Shown piece after piece: positions 26,343 to 34,346 of a stretch of DNA of 64,000 bases. The position numbers and the translations under genes were made by a program. This DNA is from Chitinophaga costaii (GTDB lineage: Bacteria; Bacteroidota; Bacteroidia; Chitinophagales; Chitinophagaceae): the NCBI RefSeq assembly GCF_900094705.1, contig NZ_FMAR01000004.1, positions 348,430 through 412,429 of the forward strand. The letters run 5' to 3'. The notes below the pieces were generated by a model. That model was not told the DNA's origin. It saw nothing but the letters and a program-made list of their open reading frames with translations, and did not search any database. The stretch's first letter is position 1. Each line of letters begins with the position of its first letter.

Positions 26343-27716
26343 ATGATCGCTGCGTTAGACTTGCTGCAAAAATATAATGTACCCGTACCCCGTTACACCA
26401 GTTATCCTACGGTGCCTTACTGGAAGGAAGGTATGGCTACCAGCGACTGGAATGCTGCGTGGCTGCGCTGCTTTAGTGAGGTGAATGCCAGGGAAGGCAT
26501 TGCCCTGTACCTGCACCTGCCATTTTGTGAATCGCTGTGTACCTATTGCGGATGTAATAAACGGATTACCACTAACCACAACGTGGAGGAAGAATATATT
26601 TCCGCCTTGCTGGCAGAATGGGCACTGTACCGGTTGCAAATGCCTGACGCGCCAGTGGTACGCAGCCTGCACCTGGGTGGGGGCACGCCTACTTTTTTCT
26701 CTGCGCAACGGCTGGAATACCTGCTGGATAAGCTGCTGGATGGATGTGAGTTACACCCGCAGCACGAATTTAGCGTGGAGGCCCACCCGCTCAATACAAC
26801 GGTGGCCCATCTCCGGGTATTGTATAATAAGGGTTTCCGGCGGCTGAGCCTCGGTGTGCAGGATAATGATCCGCTGGTGCAGCGCATAATAAACCGCATG
26901 CAGCCTTTTGAAACGGTGGAACTGGTGACCCAGCAGGCAAGGGACATCGGTTATACTTCTGTAAATTATGACCTGATCTACGGCCTGCCCCTGCAAACGC
27001 TGGATAGTATGGCCCATACGGTGCTGGATTGCATTAGCCTGCGTCCAGACCGCGTGGCTTTTTACAGTTATGCCCATGTACCCTGGACCGCAAAAGGGCA
27101 GCGACTTTTCGATGAAAGCGACCTGCCACCGGCGGAGTTGAAGCTGGAGTTGTACCACCTGGGCAAACAATTATTCTTGGAAAATGGGTATGAGGATGTA
27201 GGCATGGATCATTTTGCCCTGCCCGATGATGAGCTGTGCATGGCCAAAATAGAGGGACGTCTGCACCGCAACTTTATGGGCTACACGGTGTCGGATAGCC
27301 CGCTGTTGCTGGGGCTGGGCGTGTCTGCTATCAGTGGCAGTAATGACGCCTTTGCCCAAAACGATAAAACGCTGGAAGGATATTACCGCTCGGTGCGCGA
27401 AAATATCCTGCCCATCCGCAAAGGATATTTACTGGACCATCGCGATTTGTCTTGCAAAAAATATATTCTGGATATTGCCTGCAAAGGCCGTACCCGCTTG
27501 CTGGGGGCAGACCTTGACTGGTTAAAAGAATATACCTTGCCGGAATTGCGCGGGTTGGAAGCAGATGGCCTGGTGACCCTTCAAGGAAATGTACTAACGG
27601 TAACGCATATAGGAAAACAATTTATCCGGAACGTGTGCAGTGCCTTTGATATGAAGTTGCAAGCGCAGCGGCGGGAAGGCGGTGGCACCCGTCCTATGAA
27701 TGCCCGGGCGGTGTAG
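26343..27716 (+). CDS. hemN: Oxygen-independent coproporphyrinogen III dehydrogenase HemN
   Basis: This 457-residue radical-SAM enzyme converts coproporphyrinogen III to protoporphyrinogen IX without oxygen. The opening KYNVPVPRYTSYPTVPYW is diagnostic of true HemN rather than HemW. The cluster motif CESLCTYCGC coordinates the 4Fe-4S and the following Cys. LHLGGGTPTFFS binds SAM, and later come EAHPLNTT, RLSLGVQDNDP and YDLIYGLPLQT. The C-terminal part has the HemN winged region. Start 26343 fits the promoter. Divergence from the fnr-like regulator and proximity to the cbb3 oxidase give haem supply under low oxygen. Confidence 0.95.
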   Translation: MIAALDLLQKYNVPVPRYTSYPTVPYWKEGMATSDWNAAWLRCFSEVNAREGIALYLHLPFCESLCTYCGCNKRITTNHNVEEEYISALLAEWALYRLQMPDAPVVRSLHLGGGTPTFFSAQRLEYLLDKLLDGCELHPQHEFSVEAHPLNTTVAHLRVLYNKGFRRLSLGVQDNDPLVQRIINRMQPFETVELVTQQARDIGYTSVNYDLIYGLPLQTLDSMAHTVLDCISLRPDRVAFYSYAHVPWTAKGQRLFDESDLPPAELKLELYHLGKQLFLENGYEDVGMDHFALPDDELCMAKIEGRLHRNFMGYTVSDSPLLLGLGVSAISGSNDAFAQNDKTLEGYYRSVRENILPIRKGYLLDHRDLSCKKYILDIACKGRTRLLGADLDWLKEYTLPELRGLEADGLVTLQGNVLTVTHIGKQFIRNVCSAFDMKLQAQRREGGGTRPMNARAV

Positions 27717-27850
27717 GGCTTTTTTTACAGGGCTGATGTGTTGCGTGAAAAAGATTTTTTTGTAGAATGGCTTCTGGCGCTGTTTTTCCGGCGTGCGTTC
27801 ATCCCATCAAAGCCTTACCATCCGCTGGGGATATTAAGATTATGAAGGCA

Positions 27851-28414
27851 TTATTGCAGCCATTGCGCCAGGGGAAGTACGTCTGCTTGCCATACAAAGA
27901 CTTTGGTCGTTAAAACCCGGTGTACTTCTTCATCCCAATCATTACAACAGTCTTCCAGTACTGTAAGCTGGTAATCTTTGTCGGCGGCTTCCCGCAGGGT
28001 GGAGAGTACTACGCCGCTGGTGGCATATCCCGTAAGTACCAGGTGCTGTATGTTGTTGGAACGCAATATTACTTCCAGGTCGCTACCAGTGAAAGCACTT
28101 ACCCGGCGTTTCACCACCATTATGTCTGCTGGCTGTACCGCCAGGCCTGGATGAATTTTCACATGCTCCGTTGCAAACTCGGGCGTCCACTGCTCTTTTT
28201 GTAAGAAGGTAGAAAACCCCTTGTTGTTGGCACTTACTTCAGGAAGTCCTGCCCGGAAACTCACGGCTATAAAAATGACAGGTATGCTGTGCTGCCGTGC
28301 GTGTGCAATGGCTTTCGATACATTAGCCACCAGGGTAGGGGCGTTTGCATGATTACTCAATACCGACGATTGCATGTCCATGACCAGTAATGCTGTTTTT
28401 ACAGATGGTTCCAT
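27851..28414 (-). CDS. Isochorismatase-fold cysteine-hydrolase-like protein lacking the nucleophile
   Basis: This 187-residue isochorismatase-fold protein has the conserved Asp in LLVMDMQ (Asp13) and the Lys in VVKRRVSAF (Lys102). The usual nucleophile stretch GxxTxxC is TGYATSGVV here, with Val135 where catalytic Cys is normally found. This TSGVVLSTL form defines a common subfamily that may not use cysteine hydrolysis. It follows the MFS gene by 27 bases on the same strand and is probably in its operon, so it may modify the molecule that the pump handles (inference). Substrate unknown. Confidence 0.85.
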   Translation of the reverse strand: MEPSVKTALLVMDMQSSVLSNHANAPTLVANVSKAIAHARQHSIPVIFIAVSFRAGLPEVSANNKGFSTFLQKEQWTPEFATEHVKIHPGLAVQPADIMVVKRRVSAFTGSDLEVILRSNNIQHLVLTGYATSGVVLSTLREAADKDYQLTVLEDCCNDWDEEVHRVLTTKVFVWQADVLPLAQWLQ

Positions 28415-28441
28415 TATTCGAATTTTATTTGATGAATTGAT

Positions 28442-29719
28442 TTATACTTTTTCAATGATAGCTTCCTCCGTTTCATCTGCCTGCAATGCAGGGATATTAA
28501 CCGCCTTGGGTATACGGAGTATATTAAAAAACACGGCGGCTATTACCAGCCCTATGATTCCCTGGCATAGCAGGGTATTGGGCGCGCCAATTTTTTGTGA
28601 TAATGCTCCTACCACCAGGCTTCCTATCGGCAGCATACCAAACATGGCCATGATCATAATACTGATAGCCCTGCCCCTCATTTCATGGGGGCTTTCCGAC
28701 TGAATAATTATATTGCTCAGCGTACCCTGGGCCACGGTGCCGAAACCCGTAATGGTGGCAAATAACATAGCCAGTGGGAAATAGCTGGTATGGGAAAAAG
28801 CGATCAGTCCCAGTCCCAGGATAACAATGCTTACCAGCAAGTGCATTTTAAGATTGGCTCCTTTTTTTAAGAACGACATAAGGATGGTGCCGCACACAGC
28901 CCCTACGCCGATAAAACTGGTGATATATCCAAAAGTAGCTGCATTGCCTTTGAAAATTACTTTTGCATATACCGGTATCAGCGTATCGTACGGCATCACC
29001 AGCAGGCTTACAATGGCCAGCATTAAAATAACCAATCCTATGGAGGGGGTTTTTACAAGATAAGCAAAACCCTCGTACAAATCTGCAAATACCTTCTTCT
29101 TGATGGCAGGTGGCTTATAGGCCGGCAATTTCATCAGCATAACAGAAATCATCACTCCGCCAAAACTAGCCGCATTTAACAAAAAGCAAATACTGGCCCC
29201 ACATTTTTCAAGGATGATGCCGGATAGGGCAGGACCTAGCAGTTTGGCCAGGCTGGCCATGGCAGACGTTAAAGAAAGTGCATTGGGCAAGTCGGATTCC
29301 TCATATAACACCTCGTGAATGAGGGCCTGCCGGGCAGGAATATCAAATGCATTGATAATGCCCAGTAAAACGCTCAGGGTAAGAATTTCCCATATCACAT
29401 AATGCCCGGTCATAACCAGTACAGCCAGCAGGGCAGACTGTATCATGGATACAACCTGGCATAATTCAATAATGGTATAACGATTGTACCGGTCGGCAGC
29501 AATGCCGCCGAAAATAGAGAGGAAAAAGGAGGGAAATTGCTCGGCAAATATGGTAAGTCCTAGCATAAAAGCAGAGTGGGTAAGCGAATAAATCACCCAA
29601 ACCACCGCCGTGCGCTGCATCCAGGTACCAAACTGGGAAACTGAACGTCCCCAAAAATATAAGGTGTAATTAGAGCTTCTGAATGCCTTAAACATGCTCA
29701 TGTTGCTTAAACCTGCCAT
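28442..29719 (-). CDS. Major facilitator superfamily exporter (EntS/DHA3-like)
   Basis: This 425-residue, twelve-helix MFS protein opens with FRSSNYTLYFWGRSVSQFG and TWMQRTAVVWVIYSLT, typical of the DHA3/enterobactin-exporter branch. GIAADRYNR between helices 2 and 3 is the motif-A equivalent, and SESPHEMRGRAISI marks the matching loop in the second half. These pumps expel drugs or small siderophore-like molecules by proton antiport. A 25-bp palindrome 27 bases before the ATG matches one in front of the neighbouring tetR gene, so the pump is very likely under TetR control. Confidence 0.9.
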   Translation of the reverse strand: MAGLSNMSMFKAFRSSNYTLYFWGRSVSQFGTWMQRTAVVWVIYSLTHSAFMLGLTIFAEQFPSFFLSIFGGIAADRYNRYTIIELCQVVSMIQSALLAVLVMTGHYVIWEILTLSVLLGIINAFDIPARQALIHEVLYEESDLPNALSLTSAMASLAKLLGPALSGIILEKCGASICFLLNAASFGGVMISVMLMKLPAYKPPAIKKKVFADLYEGFAYLVKTPSIGLVILMLAIVSLLVMPYDTLIPVYAKVIFKGNAATFGYITSFIGVGAVCGTILMSFLKKGANLKMHLLVSIVILGLGLIAFSHTSYFPLAMLFATITGFGTVAQGTLSNIIIQSESPHEMRGRAISIMIMAMFGMLPIGSLVVGALSQKIGAPNTLLCQGIIGLVIAAVFFNILRIPKAVNIPALQADETEEAIIEKV

Positions 29720-29745
29720 ATAATAAATCCTTTTTTATGAACTAT

Positions 29746-29770
29746 CTGACAATAATTGATAAAATGTCAG
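29746..29770. promoter_or_regulatory. TetR operator upstream of the MFS gene
   Basis: A 25-bp imperfect palindrome has end arms CTGACA (29746-29751) and TGTCAG (29765-29770) with 13 AT-rich bases between. It has the same length and arms as the palindrome at 30440-30464 before tetR. It sits in the 70-base gap between tetR and the pump. Confidence 0.7.
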
Positions 29771-29789
29771 TTTTGCTGCAAAAAAAATT

Positions 29790-30407
29790 TTAACCGTTCA
29801 GCCACTTCATCGTCATGGCCGTCAGCACATCTACCGTTGGTTTTAAATGGCTGAAATCTTCTTTGTTCCTCATTTCCCGCCGTATGCCCCGGATGCCGCT
29901 GAGCAGGATAAAGATAAGGGTATCCTGTTCCATGGCTGTTAACGGACGGATTTCCCCTTTCTGCATGCCTTCTGCAAAAACCGCTTTGAGCAGGTCTGAT
30001 TCTGCATTCATTAATTGAATATGTATATCATTAATGGTTTTGGTATGCCTGGATATTTCATCGGCGTTCATGCCGGATTCCATGGCTGCAAAAACTGCTT
30101 GTTTGTCTTCCGACACTTTAATTTTTACCAGGCCAAATGCGCGTATTTTACCCTGTATAGACCTGGCCTTGTCTACCGCCTGCTTAATCTCCGCTACTAC
30201 GTTACGGATCAGCATTTCCATCACGGCGTCAAATATCTCGTCCTTGTTTTTATAGTAATAATAAAGAACGCTCCGGCTTTTGCCGATCACTTTTGATACG
30301 TCATCCATGGTTACCTTCTTCAGCCCATGCTTCAGGTATAACTGCAGGGTGGCCTGGAGAATTTGTTCAGGAAGGATTTCATCCTGTATGTGCAGGGTAG
30401 ATGCCAT
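29790..30407 (-). CDS. TetR/AcrR family transcriptional regulator
   Basis: This 205-residue repressor has an N-terminal helix-turn-helix: ILQATLQLYLKHGLKKVTM, DDVSKVIGKSRSVLYYYYKN and KDEIFDAVM. The remaining about 150 residues are the variable ligand-binding helices. The ATG at 30407 begins MASTLHIQDEI; the in-frame ATG at 30446 lies inside the operator palindrome and is unlikely. It is upstream of the MFS exporter and isochorismatase-fold gene on the same strand. Matching operators in front of tetR and of the pump point to repression of both, relieved by an exported compound. Confidence 0.93.
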   Translation of the reverse strand: MASTLHIQDEILPEQILQATLQLYLKHGLKKVTMDDVSKVIGKSRSVLYYYYKNKDEIFDAVMEMLIRNVVAEIKQAVDKARSIQGKIRAFGLVKIKVSEDKQAVFAAMESGMNADEISRHTKTINDIHIQLMNAESDLLKAVFAEGMQKGEIRPLTAMEQDTLIFILLSGIRGIRREMRNKEDFSHLKPTVDVLTAMTMKWLNG

Positions 30408-30439
30408 AAAAGTTTCGCTTTCTGCAAAGATAGATATTA

Positions 30440-30464
30440 CTGACAAAAAATCAAATTTTGTCAG
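30440..30464. promoter_or_regulatory. TetR operator upstream of tetR (autoregulation)
   Basis: A 25-bp palindrome with arms CTGACAAAA (30440-30448) and TTTTGTCAG (30456-30464) lies 33 bases before the tetR ATG. Its outer CTGACA/TGTCAG arms and 25-bp span equal those of the site at 29746-29770. Confidence 0.72.
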
Positions 30465-30523
30465 GAAGTTTATTGTTAGTTGTGTTACTAAAGAAGGTTT
30501 AAAACCAGGCGCAGTGGGGGCAT

Positions 30524-30562
30524 AAAAAAGGCCGCTGTGCGGTGTAAGGTACCGCAGCGGCC
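30524..30562 (-). terminator. Terminator of the susCD-tlpA operon
   Basis: On the minus strand a stem GGCCGCTGCGGT with its complement (two-base bulge) spans 30530-30562 and is followed by six T (A run at 30524-30529 on plus). It lies 55 bases after the stop of the last thioredoxin-like gene. Confidence 0.85.
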
Positions 30563-30617
30563 AGTAGTATGGGTTAATTACATTGAAATATTATTTACCT
30601 TGTCGATGCCTTCCTTA

Positions 30618-31733
30618 TTAGTTAATCAATTTTGCAAGCTGGCTATCTAGATCCTCGCCTCTCAGATTCTTGGCAATAATAACCCCTTTGGGATCGATGA
30701 GGACATTCTGCGGAATTGCCGTAATACTGTACTTAATCGCAATCTCACTTTTCCAGCCTTTTAGGTCGCTTACCTGCACCCAGGGCATTCCATCCATAGC
30801 TATTGCCTTTAGCCAATTGGCTTTTTTCTCGTCGAGGGATACGCCTACTACTTCAAAATTCTTATTCTTAAGCGCCTGGTAAGCTTTCAGCAAATGTGGA
30901 TTCTCTGCACGACATGGCGCGCACCAGCTAGCCCAAAAATCGACCAAAACATACTTGCCACGTAAGGAGGAAAGCTTAAACAGTTTTCCTTCCGCATCTT
31001 CCTGAGTAAAGTCGAACGGCTGGCCAATGAACAGTTGCCGGGCCTTTTCATACTTGGCCATCAATTTTTGCCCTGAAAAGCTCGCCAGCACCCTTTTGCT
31101 GAGCACATTATAAAAGGGATCGAAATTTTTCTGGTCAATGACAGATGCTTTTTCGGAAACCACCAAGTCAAGGCTTACATAAGAATCCGGATGGTGGAAA
31201 ATAAAAGAATCAATCGTGGCATTTATCTTAATGCCCAGGGGCTTGCCTTCTACTGCTATTTGTTGCAGTGTAGCAGTATCTTTCTCAGCTCTTGCCTTAT
31301 AATACCGTGCTGTGAGTGCCTTGTATTGTGCGATCAGCGTATCTATTTCACTGGAAAATAAAAGATAGTCGGTTTGAGCTTGGGCACCTGTAATTTTTGC
31401 TGTGGCAATACTGTCTGTGCCGGTTACACGATACTTACCCTTCTCCAGATAGAATGTCTGTTCATCTGATTGCCTTTGATGGGTAAGGCTGTCCTTAAGC
31501 GGTACCAAAGCGAGATACGACTTATTGCCAAACGCTGTGGTGCCAGCGATCCTGAACGTATCGTTTTTTAATACTGCACTATCTTTTGCAATTTTTCCTT
31601 CACTATTTACGTAGGTCAACATCACCATTTTATTACTTCCTGCATGCAGAAATTTGCCTGATATTTCAAATTTATCCTGAGCGGCTACCCAACAAGGTAT
31701 CAGGCTAAGTATTGTTATAAGTACTTTTTTCAT
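30618..31733 (-). CDS. TlpA-like thioredoxin-fold protein with DUF4369-type N-terminus (second copy)
   Basis: This 371-residue exported protein has a signal peptide ending VAAQ. An N-terminal beta-rich domain of the DUF4369 kind covers about residues 20-130 (FEISGKFLHAG, VMLTYVNSEGK). A helical linker follows, and then a C-terminal AhpC/TlpA thioredoxin domain. The redox site is WASWCAPCRAENPH, with the cis-Pro in TAIPQNVLID. Such proteins reduce periplasmic disulfides or cytochrome haem sites. It is closely similar to the next upstream gene (31759-32865), particularly in the thioredoxin domain, so the two arose by tandem duplication. It ends the sigma-FecR-SusC-SusD locus and a terminator follows. 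Confidence 0.88.
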   Translation of the reverse strand: MKKVLITILSLIPCWVAAQDKFEISGKFLHAGSNKMVMLTYVNSEGKIAKDSAVLKNDTFRIAGTTAFGNKSYLALVPLKDSLTHQRQSDEQTFYLEKGKYRVTGTDSIATAKITGAQAQTDYLLFSSEIDTLIAQYKALTARYYKARAEKDTATLQQIAVEGKPLGIKINATIDSFIFHHPDSYVSLDLVVSEKASVIDQKNFDPFYNVLSKRVLASFSGQKLMAKYEKARQLFIGQPFDFTQEDAEGKLFKLSSLRGKYVLVDFWASWCAPCRAENPHLLKAYQALKNKNFEVVGVSLDEKKANWLKAIAMDGMPWVQVSDLKGWKSEIAIKYSITAIPQNVLIDPKGVIIAKNLRGEDLDSQLAKLIN

Positions 31734-31758
31734 GGCCGTATTTTGCGCCTAGCAGGCG

Positions 31759-32865
31759 TTATTTGATTAAAGCTGATAATTTAGTGATAAGGTCTTCGCC
31801 GTGAAGATTTTTCGCAATAATTACCCCCTCCGGATCGATGAGCAGGTTTTGCGGTACGGCAGTAATCCCATACATCTCAGCAACTTCGTTCTTCCATCCT
31901 TTCAAGTCACAGACGTGTATCCAGGGAAGCTGGTCTGTTTTCACAGCATACTCCCAGGATTTTTGGTCCTGATCGAGGGATACGCCGACCACTTCAAAGT
32001 TTTTCCCCTTCATTTGCTGATACGCTTTTAAAAGGTTGGGGTTTTCGGCCCGGCATGGCGCACACCAACTGGCCCAAAAATCTACCAATATATATTTCCC
32101 TTTCAATGAGGACAGTTTAAAAGGTTTACCATTTATATCAAGTTGTGTAAAATCGGTTGCTTTTATGCCTGTTTGGCGCCTTTTTGCGATCTCGATTTTT
32201 TCGAGGGTGCGTTTGCCCAGTGGCGACGATTGGAGGGCGGGTGAAAATTGATGAAATAGTGGTGCTGCCGTTGCCGGATCGAAATGAGCGTCAAGGATAT
32301 TAATGTTAAAGGTGTATAAACCCATAAAAGAATTAAGGTGCGATTCGACAAATTTTAACTGATTGTCTTTGATTTCTGCTACCAATCTGCTCACACTGTC
32401 GGAGGCTTTTTTAAAGGCTTCATCCTTCGGCTTCCCCCTGAATGCATGATTAAGTTTACTAATGGTTTGGATTAATGGCATGATCGATGCTTCCAATTCC
32501 CGTTTATCTTTATTGATTACTGAGCCGCTGATGATCGCGTTTTTAATGGAATCGTTACCAGTAATGGAGATATTCGTATTTTCCAAAAAAAAACTCAACT
32601 GATCGTTCTGCGTGGCGGGTGTCCCCCCGCTTTGCCGGATAGCGATTAATGCTGGTTCAGGCTCCGCAACCATTCCAGTAAAGCGAAATGCGCCATCTTT
32701 AACTTCCACCGAGTCTTTGTCTTTGTATGCACTGCCTTGTACCGTGGCAAGATAGGCCATTGCGGGTACGTTTAATCCGGACAATTTACCGGATATGGTA
32801 TATCCGCTTTGCGCCATTCCTGCAAGCGGCAACAGGCCAACCAATGCTAAAATTATTTTTCGCAT
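31759..32865 (-). CDS. TlpA-like thioredoxin-fold protein with DUF4369-type N-terminus (first copy)
   Basis: This is a 368-residue exported protein with the same layout as its neighbour: signal peptide (LLPLAGMAQ), beta-rich domain (YTISGKLSGLNVPAMAYL), helical linker, thioredoxin domain. The active site is WASWCAPCRAENPN, and the cis-Pro is in TAVPQNLLIDPEG. It starts 16 bases before the SusD stop region and is followed 25 bases later by its paralogue, so all belong to one transcript. The two thioredoxin domains share long identical stretches, while the N-terminal domains have diverged, as expected if they see different partners. Its role in a Sus-type import locus is unknown. Confidence 0.88.
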   Translation of the reverse strand: MRKIILALVGLLPLAGMAQSGYTISGKLSGLNVPAMAYLATVQGSAYKDKDSVEVKDGAFRFTGMVAEPEPALIAIRQSGGTPATQNDQLSFFLENTNISITGNDSIKNAIISGSVINKDKRELEASIMPLIQTISKLNHAFRGKPKDEAFKKASDSVSRLVAEIKDNQLKFVESHLNSFMGLYTFNINILDAHFDPATAAPLFHQFSPALQSSPLGKRTLEKIEIAKRRQTGIKATDFTQLDINGKPFKLSSLKGKYILVDFWASWCAPCRAENPNLLKAYQQMKGKNFEVVGVSLDQDQKSWEYAVKTDQLPWIHVCDLKGWKNEVAEMYGITAVPQNLLIDPEGVIIAKNLHGEDLITKLSALIK

Positions 32866-32880
32866 GAATACTTTTTTTAA

Positions 32881-34335
32881 TTATGGATTATTTTCAAGGC
32901 CAGGGTTCTGATCCATTAGTTTTTGCGGAATGCGTAAAACAAGCCGCTCTGGTGATAGCTGAAATTGCGTGGTGTCTCCAGTTTCAGCATATAAAACATG
33001 TGTATAGGTTTTTCCCTGGAAAAGGGGGTCTACTGATAGCCTGCGCATATCAAACCACCGGAAGCCATCCACGGCAAATTCACGCACACGCTCGTCGAGT
33101 ATAAAATTAAGTAAAGGCATTTGCGCACCAGCAATGGCAGCAGGAATCATGGCGTCTGCGGCGGGCATTCTTTTCCCGCGCAACGTTTCCACATCTGCTT
33201 TAGCGCCTGCCAGGTCATTGGTCCTGCATTTACATTCGGCCCTAAGTAAATAGAGTTCCGGCACCAACACACCGATTTGTGTCTGAGATGATTGCTGCTT
33301 TCTCATTAGTCCGGCGACCGGGTAAGGCAACCTTGAAGAATAGGTGGAGCTAGCATAAAATTTCAATCGTAAATCAGTAGCACCAAATAAAGCAGCAGTT
33401 TGTGGGCTAATCACAATTTCATTATTATTGAAGGTCCAGGGATTAACAATTTGTTTCGCATATACATTCTCGTAATTATTCGGCAGCAAAGGATAGGAAG
33501 GGCCCGTTATAAGGCTAATCGGTAAAAAAGTGCCCCCGGTATTAAATTCCACGTTATAATCGTACAGCCTTACCGGGATGGCCTGGTTATCCAGATCAGT
33601 AATAGCAGCGTTTAAAAGTGGCAATGCGTCTTTAAAGCGGCCCATGAAGGTATATACTTTCCCCAGAATGGCCTCGGCTGCGGCTTTAGACATACGGGTA
33701 CGGTAAGTTATCTGCGCAGGCAAGTTTGGGATAGCCGTTACCAGGTCGTTAATAATAAAGTCGTACACCTGCTGAACGTTTTTTCTGGTGAAGGTAGTTG
33801 TGGTAACGTCGGCTGTTTGTATAATAGGAAATCCTGGATCTGTTGCTGCGGTAGAAGTACTATAAGGTTTTCCATAGTAATTAATCAGCAAAAAATAGGT
33901 CCACGCGCGGCCGGCCATGGCTTCTGCTGCTATGGAAAGTTTTTGCTGGTCGGTGCCGCCGGAAGCGCCAGGTAACTCGGTTATTATTTTATTATAAAGG
34001 TAAATGTTTTGCAAGGGTACCACTGTTTCACCACCATCATCAGAGGGTTGGTACAGCATTGGCTCCCACCGGAAACTTGCCTGCGTTTTTAATACCGATG
34101 CGGTAAAATAAGGCTCTACCGCCGCTACCTCATCGCCCATGTTGATTTGTGCATTTGCACTAAGAACATTTAACAAATTGAGCGTATTTAAGAGCCCGTC
34201 ATAGTCAGATACTGTCTGGGCCACTAATTTCCCTTTGGGCACGGTCTCCAGAAAGCTTTTTTTACAGCCGGTGCAGGAAAATACCGCCAGCATTACGATG
34301 AGCGCAACTTTGCTATATAGATGATTATGTTTCAT
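32881..34335 (-). CDS. SusD/RagB family lipoprotein
   Basis: This 484-residue surface lipoprotein has lipobox FSCTGC near residue 24 and continues with KKSFLETVPKGKL. SusD features include AGRAWTYFLLINYYGKPYS, KAAAEAILGKVYTFMG, LYLLRAECKCRTNDLAGAK and the C-terminal DERVREFAVDGFRWFDMRR. It ends with LVLRIPQKLMDQNPGLENNP. It pairs with the SusC that ends 11 bases upstream. No carbohydrate enzyme accompanies this pair; two thioredoxin-like genes follow, so the ligand may not be a glycan. Confidence 0.93.
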   Translation of the reverse strand: MKHNHLYSKVALIVMLAVFSCTGCKKSFLETVPKGKLVAQTVSDYDGLLNTLNLLNVLSANAQINMGDEVAAVEPYFTASVLKTQASFRWEPMLYQPSDDGGETVVPLQNIYLYNKIITELPGASGGTDQQKLSIAAEAMAGRAWTYFLLINYYGKPYSTSTAATDPGFPIIQTADVTTTTFTRKNVQQVYDFIINDLVTAIPNLPAQITYRTRMSKAAAEAILGKVYTFMGRFKDALPLLNAAITDLDNQAIPVRLYDYNVEFNTGGTFLPISLITGPSYPLLPNNYENVYAKQIVNPWTFNNNEIVISPQTAALFGATDLRLKFYASSTYSSRLPYPVAGLMRKQQSSQTQIGVLVPELYLLRAECKCRTNDLAGAKADVETLRGKRMPAADAMIPAAIAGAQMPLLNFILDERVREFAVDGFRWFDMRRLSVDPLFQGKTYTHVLYAETGDTTQFQLSPERLVLRIPQKLMDQNPGLENNP

Positions 34336-34346
34336 TCCTGATTATT

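Noticed and set aside
27702..27727. Terminator after hemN
   Set aside because: Only a four-base GCCC/GGGC stem precedes the T run, too weak to call.
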